This document shows positions 34,673-42,536 of a stretch of 64,000 bases of DNA, piece after piece. Source of the stretch: JAOAGA01 sp964540515. Its GTDB lineage: Bacteria; CALINM01. Under the pieces are notes generated by a model that was not told where the DNA came from, ran no database searches, and saw only the letters and a list, made by a program, of their open reading frames with translations. The stretch is taken from the NCBI GenBank assembly GCA_964540515.1, contig CAZIMS010000005.1:1-64000 (forward strand). Reading direction: 5' to 3'. Every line of letters starts with the position of its first letter. Within the stretch, counting starts at the first letter, position 1. The position numbers and the translations under genes are program-made.

Positions 34673-37072
34673 TTAAAACTCGGCTTCATTTACCTTTGAT
34701 AGTTCGGGATTTTTTTTAAGTAACTCATCAATCTTATTTTGGGCTATTTTTAAACTTAAATCAAGGGATAGGGCCTTTTTAAAATACATATAGGCCTTTT
34801 CATAATCCTTTTCTCTTTCGGATATACTGCCCATCTCAAAATAAATACCAGCCTTTTTTTCTTCTAATATATTTTCTATCTGAAGAGCCCTTTTATAAAA
34901 CAGTATAGCCTTGTCCAGTTCACCTTTCTCAACAAAACAGTTTGCTACCATTATGAAGGAATCGTAAGTTTTTTCCTCAAACTCAGAGGTTAATAAAAAC
35001 TCGCCTATTGCATCGTCATAAAGCCCCATTTCTTTATAGGCGATACCCAAGTTGTAATGAGTTTCCACATCTTCTTTTGATATCTGTTGAGATAGTTTTT
35101 CTTTAAAATCTTTAAAAAGGCTTTGAAAGGTCATTCTCTCTGCATCATCTTTGAAGGGATACTTTATATTAGGTTCACTCTCTAACTCTTTCATAATCTC
35201 AGTGGTTAGATCAAAATACTCTGTTTCCTTCTTCTCTTCTGCCGCTACTTTTTCTTCTTTTGGTATAGATAATAATATCTCTTTAGCCCTTTGATTGTCT
35301 GGCTCAATCTCGAGGACTTTATTACACAAAAGGCGTGTGCCTTCAAGATCATTCATTTTCAGTTTAAATTGTGCTTCAAGTATTAAATCATCTGTATTTG
35401 GTTGAAAACTCTCTGTTTCTATCTCTTCAACTTCTTCAATATCCTCAATAACTTCAGGCTCTTCTATGGTTGAGAGTTTTGATTTTTCTTTAATATCCTC
35501 AATAATTTTAGGCTCTGCTGTAGTAGAGGTTTTTGATTTTTCTTCTATTAATTCTGTTTTTTTAGGCTCAGGCTTTTTTAAGGAGCTTAACTTACTCTCA
35601 TAAAAAGATACCTTATCAAGGTCTTCGGTGGATCTGTATATGTTTATTAGTTCACCATAAACCATCCTTAATGCTTCATAATCTTTGGTGTTTTCAAAAT
35701 ATTCTGCCCACTTTTCTTTAACAATAGGGCTATCGGGGAAACGGCTTTTTAACTCCTCTAACTTATCTTTTGCATTTTTAAGAAGCCCATATTTCAATAA
35801 AAAGCTTACTTCTTCAACCTCCTTTGTAATATCTGTGGGCTCTTTTTCTTCTAAAATTTTATCTTGTGTAGATATTTTTGTTTCTTTGGGAGGCTCTTTT
35901 GTCTTGCCCATCTCTTTTTCTTCAAAAAACCTTACTGCCGATTCCTCATAGGGATCAATGTTTAGAATTTCTCTATAAATGTTTTCTGCCTTAGTTAAAT
36001 CATTATCTTTAATACTTATCTTAGCTAACTTTCTTAAATGCTCTATCAGAAGAGATTGGTTCTTAATTGTTTTTGCTAAATCAATATATAGATTAATAAT
36101 CTTTTCTTCTTCGGGAAGATAAGGGAAGTAACTGTCTAGAAGACTTTTAAGATGATCAAAGTCACCCTTAGCTTTTAGTATCTTATATATCTCTTCAATT
36201 ACAAATATTAAAGATACAAAATCTTTTTGTTTAACAAAAAGTTTGGCTAGCCCCTTTTTTGCATCAATATGGTCGTTCTTTAATTTTACAGCATTCTCAA
36301 AGCAAGAGCGTGCTAGACTGTAGTTACCAAGATTGAGATAGCAGTAACCTTTTAAGGAGTAAAGATCGGAGTTTTTAGGATTTTTTTTGATCAGTTCATC
36401 TAACTTAGCAATTGCATCATTATATTTCCCATTTTCATACAAAGAAACGGCAATTTTAAGAGACAAATCTTTATCTTCTTCAATAATGCCCGGAAAATGT
36501 GCTAAAAGTTTCTCAACTTCCTCAACCTTGCCTTTGCTATTAAGATAATCAATAGTTCTTTGAAGTTTCTCGGCTGCGCGAGAAGAAAGCCCCTGTTTTA
36601 AATAAAACTCTATAATTTTTCCTCTATAAAATACGTTATCAGGGTCATAAGATATTATTTTTTCCCAAGTGCTAATTGCTTCTGATAGGTTTTTTTGTTT
36701 TTCCTGTATATCAGCTAAGGTTCTTAATTGTGTGATAGCATCGCCTATTAAGCCGTGTTTCTTATACAAATCAGCTAATTTTTCATAGATATCATATTTA
36801 TTAGGATCGGTTCTTAATATTTGCCTATATATAGCAATTGCCTTTAAGTAGAATCCGTCTTTTATATATATATCTGCTACATTAAGATACTGATTTATTG
36901 CCTCATTTTTCTTGCCCTTTCTTAAATAGAGGTCGCCTAATTTTTGGCGTAACTTGAAATCTTTAGGATCAATGCGCAGAACCTTCTCATACTCTTCTAT
37001 AGCCTTATCTATCTGTCCTTTCTGAATATATTTCTGTATGTCTTCTAATACTTTCGCTTTATTGAAGGTCAT
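34673..37072 (-). CDS. Large tetratricopeptide repeat protein
   Basis: A 799-residue protein with no signal peptide, likely a cytoplasmic scaffold. Residues 1-375 hold about ten TPR units (for example AIEEYEKVLRIDPKDFKLRQ, AIAIYRQILRTDPNKYDIYE). Short Lys/Glu/Thr-rich linkers (about 390-415 and 505-565) contain near-repeats of PKIIEDIKEKSK / PEVIEDIEE. More TPRs follow at about 570-610 and 680-790. It directly follows a GcvH-like gene by 3 bases with no ribosome site of its own, implying coupling. Partners are unknown; the roadblock protein in the same operon suggests a signalling or polarity complex, but that is a guess. Confidence 0.85.
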   Translation of the reverse strand: MTFNKAKVLEDIQKYIQKGQIDKAIEEYEKVLRIDPKDFKLRQKLGDLYLRKGKKNEAINQYLNVADIYIKDGFYLKAIAIYRQILRTDPNKYDIYEKLADLYKKHGLIGDAITQLRTLADIQEKQKNLSEAISTWEKIISYDPDNVFYRGKIIEFYLKQGLSSRAAEKLQRTIDYLNSKGKVEEVEKLLAHFPGIIEEDKDLSLKIAVSLYENGKYNDAIAKLDELIKKNPKNSDLYSLKGYCYLNLGNYSLARSCFENAVKLKNDHIDAKKGLAKLFVKQKDFVSLIFVIEEIYKILKAKGDFDHLKSLLDSYFPYLPEEEKIINLYIDLAKTIKNQSLLIEHLRKLAKISIKDNDLTKAENIYREILNIDPYEESAVRFFEEKEMGKTKEPPKETKISTQDKILEEKEPTDITKEVEEVSFLLKYGLLKNAKDKLEELKSRFPDSPIVKEKWAEYFENTKDYEALRMVYGELINIYRSTEDLDKVSFYESKLSSLKKPEPKKTELIEEKSKTSTTAEPKIIEDIKEKSKLSTIEEPEVIEDIEEVEEIETESFQPNTDDLILEAQFKLKMNDLEGTRLLCNKVLEIEPDNQRAKEILLSIPKEEKVAAEEKKETEYFDLTTEIMKELESEPNIKYPFKDDAERMTFQSLFKDFKEKLSQQISKEDVETHYNLGIAYKEMGLYDDAIGEFLLTSEFEEKTYDSFIMVANCFVEKGELDKAILFYKRALQIENILEEKKAGIYFEMGSISEREKDYEKAYMYFKKALSLDLSLKIAQNKIDELLKKNPELSKVNEAEF

Positions 37073-37075
37073 TTT

Positions 37076-37450
37076 TTATTCAACAAACCTCTCATATTCG
37101 TCGTACTCAAGAAGCTCTTCTACCTCTTCAGGTTCATAAATATCTATCTCGATTAACCATCCTTCTCCATAGGGGTCATCAGCTATTACCTCGGGCTGAT
37201 TAATGGCGAGATTATTAACTCTTATCACCTCACCGCTAAGTGGAGCGATGAGGTCAATTACCTCTTCGTTAATATCAACTCCACCAAAAACTTCATCTTT
37301 ATCAATGTCTTCACCCTTTTTAGGTAGAGAGATTCCAGATATCTCTTTTGTATCTTCTAAAAAAAACTCTGTAACACCTATCTTTGCCCTCTCACCCTTT
37401 ATTAAAACCCAAAGGTTATCTTTAGAGTACTTGAGCCCTTGAGGCAACAT
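37076..37450 (-). CDS. GcvH-like protein lacking the lipoyl lysine
   Basis: A 124-residue biotinyl/lipoyl-fold protein of the glycine cleavage H type: LKYSKDNLWVLIKGERAKIGVTEFF, ISGISLPKKGEDI, then FGGVDINEEVIDLIAPLSGEVIRVN. In true GcvH the residue eight before the Pro of APxSGE is the lipoylated lysine; here it is Glu62. Lipoylation is thus not expected and a carrier role in glycine cleavage is unlikely. No gcvT, gcvP or lipoate genes are nearby. The C-terminus is acidic (EPEEVEELLEYDEYE). AGGAGG precedes the ATG. Located between efp and the TPR gene. Confidence 0.85.
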   Translation of the reverse strand: MLPQGLKYSKDNLWVLIKGERAKIGVTEFFLEDTKEISGISLPKKGEDIDKDEVFGGVDINEEVIDLIAPLSGEVIRVNNLAINQPEVIADDPYGEGWLIEIDIYEPEEVEELLEYDEYERFVE

Positions 37451-37460
37451 AAGAATCCTC

Positions 37461-38021
37461 CTATTTAACTCGCTCTATATAAGTGCCAGTTCTTGTGTCA
37501 ATTTTTATTATATCACCCTCATTTACAAAAAGAGGTACATTTATCGTTGCTCCTGTCTCTACTTTTGCAGGTTTACCTCCTCCACTAACTGTATCTCCTT
37601 TGATTCCCGGCACTGTTTCTACTACTTTGAGCTCAACGAAAGTTGGTACTTCCACTCCAATGACCTTTCCTTCAAAAAAGTTAACCGTAAGATTCATGTT
37701 TTCTATGATCCAATTTTTTGCCTCTCCTACTAAATTTTCTGAAACAACGGTCTGCTCATAGCTTTCATTATCCATAAATACAAAGCCTTCTTCAGAAGAG
37801 TAAAGATATTGCATGTTTTTGGCTTCTAACTCTGGTTTTTCAACTTTTTCTCCAGATCTAAAGGTGTTTTCAATGATGTAACCTGTTTTTAAGTTTTTCA
37901 TCTTTGTTCTTACTATTGCTCCGCCTCTGCCCATCTTTACATGTTGGAAATCAACAATCTCGTATGGCTCACTATTAAAAACAATCTTGAGCCCCTTCTT
38001 AAAATCTGCAGTTGAGTACAT
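37461..38021 (-). CDS. efp: Elongation factor P (arginine-tip type)
   Basis: Relieves ribosome stalling at polyproline. 186 residues from ATG 38021, which has GGAGG seven bases upstream (an in-frame TTG two codons earlier lies in the spacer). Three OB-like domains are complete, ending in VPLFVNEGDIIKIDTRTGTYIERVK. The domain I tip reads HVKMGRGGAIVRTK, with Arg where most EF-P have the modified Lys. Arg-type EF-Ps of Pseudomonas and Neisseria are rhamnosylated by EarP, but no EarP-like gene is in the window. Efp-pepP-aroQ linkage is also found in Firmicutes. Confidence 0.96.
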   Translation of the reverse strand: MYSTADFKKGLKIVFNSEPYEIVDFQHVKMGRGGAIVRTKMKNLKTGYIIENTFRSGEKVEKPELEAKNMQYLYSSEEGFVFMDNESYEQTVVSENLVGEAKNWIIENMNLTVNFFEGKVIGVEVPTFVELKVVETVPGIKGDTVSGGGKPAKVETGATINVPLFVNEGDIIKIDTRTGTYIERVK

Positions 38022-38093
38022 AATCAATCCTCCATTTAATTTGGCTACAATGTATTTTATGCCTGTTAAAAAAAATTTCCCTAAAATTTAATA

Positions 38094-39125
38094 TTATAAT
38101 ATTTCACAACCATTTTTTGTAACTAAAATCATCTCTTCGTATCTAACCCCACCTATGCCTTCAAAATAAAGACCTGGCTCAAGTGTCACTACCATTCCAG
38201 CTACAAACTTCCCGTCGTTTTTATATGTAATTGTTGGGGATTCATGAACAGAAAGGCCAATTCCGTGTCCAGAGGAGTGTAAAAAATTTTTAAGTACGCC
38301 ATAACTCTCAAAAACCTTTTTCACTGCAATATCAACTTCTTTAATCTCCTTTCCATGGCTAATTTTACTGAGTCCTGACTCAAAGGCTTCTTTCGCTATT
38401 TTTAAATATCTTTCCATCATAGAGTTGGAAAAAATTAGGGTTCTTGTATGATCTGTGCAGTAGCTTTGGTATTTAATGCCGTAGTCAATAATTACAGCCT
38501 CTCCATTTTTAATTTTTTTTCTTGATGGGTTTCCATGAGGCAAGGAAGAGTTTTTACCACTTAAAATTAAGGTGTCAAAACTTATACCATCTCCATATTT
38601 TTTTAAACAGTACTCTAAATTATTAACACATTCAATCTCTTTTAATCCTATCAAGGCAAATTTTGATAAAAACTCTCTATAGGCACTTCTGGATTTTTTT
38701 ACTGCTTTCTTTAAAATATCAATTTCTTCTGGATCTTTTATTTCTCTCATCTTTTTTATGATTTTCTCATTATCCTCTATAAATGAAATAGAAGGAAGCT
38801 CTTTAGAAAGCTTTTTGTAAATTGAGAATGTAATAGTATCGCTATCAAAAAAAACTTTTTTTATCATCAAACTATTTATGATAGCCTTCATATCTGCAAA
38901 TAAATCATTAACAAGAAAAATCTCGTCTAAATCTGTAGCCTTTTTTGCCTTCTCATAATATCTACCATCAACAAAGAGAATACTTTTATATTTAGCAATT
39001 AATAAGATACCAAAAGAACCGTAAAAACCAGAAAGATAGTAAATGTCTTCTTTGTTAAATATTAAAAAGGCCTCACCATCAGAAAGGTTTTTTTTTAAGA
39101 TTTCTTCTCTTTTCTTAAAGTTCAT
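38094..39125 (-). CDS. pepP: M24 aminopeptidase P / Xaa-Pro dipeptidase family
   Basis: A 343-residue metallopeptidase. The N-terminal creatinase-like domain (ILFVDGRYYEKAKKA) precedes a pita-bread catalytic domain with metal ligands in AVIIDYGI, YCTDHTRTLIF, HSSGHGIGLSVHE, VTLEPGLYFEG and VRYEEMILV. Cleaves Xaa-Pro bonds; aminopeptidase versus dipeptidase cannot be told. Neighbour of efp and aroQ as in Bacillus. Confidence 0.92.
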   Translation of the reverse strand: MNFKKREEILKKNLSDGEAFLIFNKEDIYYLSGFYGSFGILLIAKYKSILFVDGRYYEKAKKATDLDEIFLVNDLFADMKAIINSLMIKKVFFDSDTITFSIYKKLSKELPSISFIEDNEKIIKKMREIKDPEEIDILKKAVKKSRSAYREFLSKFALIGLKEIECVNNLEYCLKKYGDGISFDTLILSGKNSSLPHGNPSRKKIKNGEAVIIDYGIKYQSYCTDHTRTLIFSNSMMERYLKIAKEAFESGLSKISHGKEIKEVDIAVKKVFESYGVLKNFLHSSGHGIGLSVHESPTITYKNDGKFVAGMVVTLEPGLYFEGIGGVRYEEMILVTKNGCEIL

Positions 39126-39127
39126 TT

Positions 39128-39574
39128 TTAAGTTTTTTTGTTACGGAAATATCTATGAATTGCTATTAAGGCTAAGTAATAGGAATCTTCTTTAAACCCT
39201 GAGACTACACCAAGAGCGATATCACTAATCAGAGAAACTTTTCTAAAGTCTTCCCTTGAAAAAACATTTGATAAATGAACTTCTATAAATGGTTTGTTAA
39301 AGATGAGTAAGGCATCTCTTATAGCAATACTTGTATGAGTATAGGCACCTGCATTAATTATTATGGCTTCTACATTTTCTTCTGTAGCCCTTTGTATAGC
39401 TGATACAATCTCACCTTCATGATTACTCTGAAAAAATTCAATACTTATATTAAGCTTCTTTGCTTCCTTTGTGAGCCATCTGTTTATCTCATCCAAAGTA
39501 AGAGTACCGTAATAATTTTCTTCTCTCTTCCTAAGCATATTGAGGTTGGGACCATTTATTAGAAGTATTTTCAT
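39128..39574 (-). CDS. aroQ: 3-dehydroquinate dehydratase, type II
   Basis: Shikimate pathway enzyme of 148 residues (type II, dodecameric). LLINGPNLNMLRKREENYYG carries the catalytic loop Arg/Tyr; SNHEGEIVSAIQ, IINAGAYTHTSIAIRDAL and FIEVHLSNVFSREDFRK are diagnostic. ATGA overlap with the roadblock gene upstream; two bases separate it from pepP. Confidence 0.97.
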   Translation of the reverse strand: MKILLINGPNLNMLRKREENYYGTLTLDEINRWLTKEAKKLNISIEFFQSNHEGEIVSAIQRATEENVEAIIINAGAYTHTSIAIRDALLIFNKPFIEVHLSNVFSREDFRKVSLISDIALGVVSGFKEDSYYLALIAIHRYFRNKKT

Positions 39575-39930
39575 CTAAACTCATCTCCAAGTTTTTCTGA
39601 GACAAGCTTGGCTAAATATTTTGCCTTACCGATATTGCCATCTGTTTGAGTAATAAGTATGAGATAATATTCTCTTGTTATAAGCCTAATAACTATGACG
39701 CTACTTTGTGTAGAGATCAAGACTTCTTCAAGATTTCCCAGTTTTAAGATATCTGTAACCTTAAGAATTTGCCTCATGGCTGTAACATACTCTATGGCAA
39801 GCTCATGAGTCTTTGACTTATCTTCTCTTGCTTTATCTGCTATTACAATCCCATCTTTGTCAATTATTAAAGCGGCTGTAACAGAGGGCTCTCTTTTTAA
39901 AATCTCTTCAATTTTTTTTTCCAGCTCCAT
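39571..39930 (-). CDS. Roadblock/LC7 domain protein (MglB-like)
   Basis: A 119-residue single-domain protein: amphipathic N-terminal helix, PSVTAALIIDKDGIVIADK, a central helix, LEEVLISTQSSVIVIRLITREYYLILIT and a final helix GKAKYLAKLVSEKL. This is the roadblock/LC7 fold, whose members regulate small Ras-like GTPases (MglB with MglA). No GTPase partner is next to it; the 799-residue TPR protein is in the same run. It is the first gene of the 12-gene minus-strand run, with a promoter 11 bases before its ATG and no Shine-Dalgarno. Confidence 0.83.
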   Translation of the reverse strand: MELEKKIEEILKREPSVTAALIIDKDGIVIADKAREDKSKTHELAIEYVTAMRQILKVTDILKLGNLEEVLISTQSSVIVIRLITREYYLILITQTDGNIGKAKYLAKLVSEKLGDEFR

Positions 39931-39941
39931 AGATAAATAAA

Positions 39942-39970
39942 AGATTAATTTATAATAGACCTTAAGTCAA
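39942..39970 (-). promoter_or_regulatory. Promoter of the roadblock-aroQ-pepP-efp run
   Basis: On the minus strand TTGACT (39965-39970), 17 bases, TAATCT (39942-39947). The ATG at 39930 is only 11 bases after the -10 box, predicting a 4-5 base leader. The rest of the 238-base divergent space up to ffh holds no gene that I can see. Confidence 0.6.
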
Positions 39971-40130
39971 GAATATATTAATGTTTGTCAATCCAAAATA
40001 AATAGGTTTATTGAAGTGTCTTGCCTTAAACTACCTCTATTTAAACAGTTCAAACAAAACCCTGTGAATAATATTTTTTTGATAGATTGGGACATTATTA
40101 TGTTGACGTAACACACCAAAGTTTTTGTGT

Positions 40131-40159
40131 TTGACTTTGATGCATTTTTTTAATAAAAT
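40131..40159 (+). promoter_or_regulatory. Promoter of the ffh operon
   Basis: TTGACT (40131-40136), 17 bases, TAAAAT (40154-40159). The ffh ATG at 40169 follows the -10 by 9 bases, so transcription would begin about at the start codon. A small inverted pair AACACA (40110-40115) / TGTGTT (40126-40131) touches the -35 box and could be an operator, though it is short. Confidence 0.65.
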
Positions 40160-40168
40160 CATACTTCT

Positions 40169-41506
40169 ATGTTTGATAATCTAACAGATAAATTAGGTCT
40201 TGTCTTTAAAAAGTTAAAGGGGCAAGGCAGAATAACCGAAGCAAATATAAATGAGGCTCTCAAAGAGGTTAGACTTGCCTTACTTGAGGCTGATGTTCAC
40301 TTTAAGGTTGTCAAGGAGTTTCTTGATAGGGTTAAAGAAAAGGCTTTGGGGCAAGAGGTGCTCCAAAGTGTTACACCTGCCCAGCAGTTTATAAAGATAG
40401 TCTATGACGAGCTTGTGTCTATTCTTGGTGGAGAGACTGCAGAAATTAATTTAGCTGGAAGGCCTCCAGTTGTTATTATGCTTGTTGGGTTGCAGGGCTC
40501 AGGTAAGACAACACAGGCTGGTAAGCTTGCCCTATATCTTAGAAATAAAAAAAGAAAACCCTTACTTGTATCTCTTGATGTCTATAGACCAGCTGCGTAC
40601 GATCAGCTAAAAAAGTTGGCAAATCAGATATCAGTACCATTTTTTGAGTATGAAAGAGGGAAAAAACCTCTCACCATTGCCCAAGAGGCAATTATTTTTG
40701 CAGAGAAGAATGCCTATGATACTGTTTTGTTTGATACCGCAGGAAGGCTACACATTGACGAAGACTTGATGGCAGAGCTAAAAACTCTTAGATCGTCTAT
40801 AGAGATGAATGAGGTTTTGCTTGTTATAGATAGTATGATAGGTCAGGAAGCTCTAAATGTGGCAGATAGGTTCAATAAAGAAGTTAATGTAACTGGCTTA
40901 ATTCTTACAAAGCTTGACGGAGATGCAAGAGGTGGTTCCGCTTTATCTGCAAAAACTGTAACTCATGTTCCCATTAAGTTTATAGGGGTAGGTGAGAAGA
41001 TTAATGCCCTTGAGGTATTTTATCCTGATAGAATGGCATCAAGAATTTTAGGGATGGGAGATATTGTTACCCTTGTCGAGAAGGCACAGGATGTTATAGA
41101 GCAGAAAAAAGCTGAAGAACTCCAGAAGAAATTACTTAAAGGCAAGTTTACCCTCGAAGATTTTAAAGAACAGTTCAGATATATTGATAAAATGGGTTCT
41201 TTGGAAAGTATCATTGGTTTTCTTCCTGGAATGAATAAGTTGAAAAACGATGTAGATTGGGATAAAATGAAAAAAGAGATGAAAAGAATGGAAGCAATTA
41301 TTAACTCAATGACAATAAAAGAAAGAAATAACCCTGACATGTTAAATGGTAGCAGAAAGAGAAGGATAGCAATGGGAAGTGGTACTTCTGTTCAAGAGGT
41401 TAATGCTTTGCTAAAGAACTATTTTCAAGCGAAAAAGGTTTTTACCCAGTTAAAACTAAAGGGACCCAAAAACGTTATGAGAGGATTAGGCAGTATTTTT
41501 AAATAA
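40169..41506 (+). CDS. ffh: Signal recognition particle protein Ffh
   Basis: SRP54 GTPase targeting membrane proteins cotranslationally, 445 residues. N domain 1-90, GTPase with GLQGSGKTT (107-115), DVYRPAAYDQL, DTAGRL, TKLDGDARGG, and a Met-rich M domain with GMNKLKN and NGSRKRRIAMGSGTSVQEVN binding 4.5S RNA. No Shine-Dalgarno; the upstream promoter implies a leaderless mRNA. Heads the rpsP-rimM-trmD-rplS run. The 4.5S RNA gene itself is not seen here. Confidence 0.97.
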   Translation: MFDNLTDKLGLVFKKLKGQGRITEANINEALKEVRLALLEADVHFKVVKEFLDRVKEKALGQEVLQSVTPAQQFIKIVYDELVSILGGETAEINLAGRPPVVIMLVGLQGSGKTTQAGKLALYLRNKKRKPLLVSLDVYRPAAYDQLKKLANQISVPFFEYERGKKPLTIAQEAIIFAEKNAYDTVLFDTAGRLHIDEDLMAELKTLRSSIEMNEVLLVIDSMIGQEALNVADRFNKEVNVTGLILTKLDGDARGGSALSAKTVTHVPIKFIGVGEKINALEVFYPDRMASRILGMGDIVTLVEKAQDVIEQKKAEELQKKLLKGKFTLEDFKEQFRYIDKMGSLESIIGFLPGMNKLKNDVDWDKMKKEMKRMEAIINSMTIKERNNPDMLNGSRKRRIAMGSGTSVQEVNALLKNYFQAKKVFTQLKLKGPKNVMRGLGSIFK

Positions 41507-41522
41507 TAGAGGAGGTTTTTTA

Positions 41523-41765
41523 ATGGTAACAAAGATTAGGTTGTTTCGCGCTGGCAGCAAAAAGAAGCCCTTTTATCGTGTTGTAGTAGCAAGCTCAGAG
41601 TCACCAAGAGATGGTAAGTTTATTGAAGTTATTGGGTATTATGATCCAGCAAAGGGTTTAGAAGGCTCTAAACTTAATGCCGACAGCTACAAAAGCTGGA
41701 TCACTAAGGGTGCTCAGCCTACAGAGATTGTAAGAAAAATTGCTAAAAAACTAAACGTTATATAG
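41523..41765 (+). CDS. rpsP: 30S ribosomal protein S16
   Basis: 80 residues. MVTKIRLFRAGSKKKPFYRVVVA, SPRDGKFIEVIGYYDP and GAQPTEIVRKI are the family core. AGAGGAGG ribosome site. Standard position upstream of rimM and trmD. Confidence 0.97.
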   Translation: MVTKIRLFRAGSKKKPFYRVVVASSESPRDGKFIEVIGYYDPAKGLEGSKLNADSYKSWITKGAQPTEIVRKIAKKLNVI

Positions 41766-41799
41766 TTCTATACCAAAAACTCGATAGGAGGTAGTGGAA

Positions 41800-42030
41800 A
41801 TGAAAGAGCTAATTGAGTACATTGCAAAGGCATTGGTTGACAATCCAAATGCAGTAAAGGTAACAGAGATTGAAGGGGAGAGAACTACTGTTGTTGAGCT
41901 TTCCGTTGCTAATGAAGACAGAGGAAAGGTTATTGGTAAGGATGGGAGAACTGCGAGAGCAATGAGAACACTTTTGTCAGCTGCCTCAGCTAAACAGAAA
42001 AAAAGAGCAGTTCTTGAAATTGTAGAGTAA
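41800..42030 (+). CDS. khpA: KH-domain RNA-binding protein KhpA
   Basis: 76-residue small KH protein (YlqC family). The GxxG loop reads VIGKDGRTARAMRTLL. I choose ATG 41800, seven bases after TAGGAGGT, over the in-frame GTG six bases earlier. The gene lies between rpsP and rimM, its conserved place in many phyla; KhpA works with KhpB/Jag in RNA binding and cell growth control. Confidence 0.93.
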   Translation: MKELIEYIAKALVDNPNAVKVTEIEGERTTVVELSVANEDRGKVIGKDGRTARAMRTLLSAASAKQKKRAVLEIVE

Positions 42031-42536
42031 TGAAAGATGCCCTTGTTCCCATTGGAGTTGTAAAAAAAGCTTTTGGAATAAAGGGTTCCATTAGAGTTAA
42101 AACATATAGTGGGGAAGGCTATTGTCTTTCCCCAAATTTTTATATATTTTTAGAGAAAACTCCAGACAATATCAAGCGTTATAAGATCAAGAGTTCGAAA
42201 CCTTTTAAAGATTTTTTTATCGTCCAGTTAGAAGAGTTGTTATCGGCAAACGAAGCAGAAGATTTGGTTGGTGCGACTGTTTTGGTTGAAAGAAGTAGCT
42301 TTCCCACACTTGGTGAAGATGAGTATTACTTAGTTGATCTAATTGGTTGTGAAATATACGGTATAGACGGAACTTTTCTCGGTATCTTAAAAAACATAAT
42401 GGCAACTGGTGGGGTTGATGTTTTTGAGATAGAAAAGGACAAAGAGGAGTTGCTTATACCTTTTTCAAGGAGATTTGTAAAAAGTATTAGCATAGAAGAA
42501 AAAAAGATTATAGTTGATGCAGAGCCTTTCCTTTAA
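42030..42536 (+). CDS. rimM: Ribosome maturation factor RimM
   Basis: Assists 30S head assembly through S19. 168 residues, with VPIGVVKKAFGIKGSIRVKTYS opening the N-terminal barrel and the PRC-barrel half YYLVDLIGCEIYG...LLIPFSRRFVKSI. TAATG overlap with khpA; one-base overlap with trmD. Confidence 0.95.
   Translation: MKDALVPIGVVKKAFGIKGSIRVKTYSGEGYCLSPNFYIFLEKTPDNIKRYKIKSSKPFKDFFIVQLEELLSANEAEDLVGATVLVERSSFPTLGEDEYYLVDLIGCEIYGIDGTFLGILKNIMATGGVDVFEIEKDKEELLIPFSRRFVKSISIEEKKIIVDAEPFL

Noticed and set aside
40010..40130. 4.5S RNA or other small RNA gene in the divergent space upstream of ffh
   Set aside because: No GGAA tetraloop-like long hairpin or terminator could be found; the space shows only promoters.
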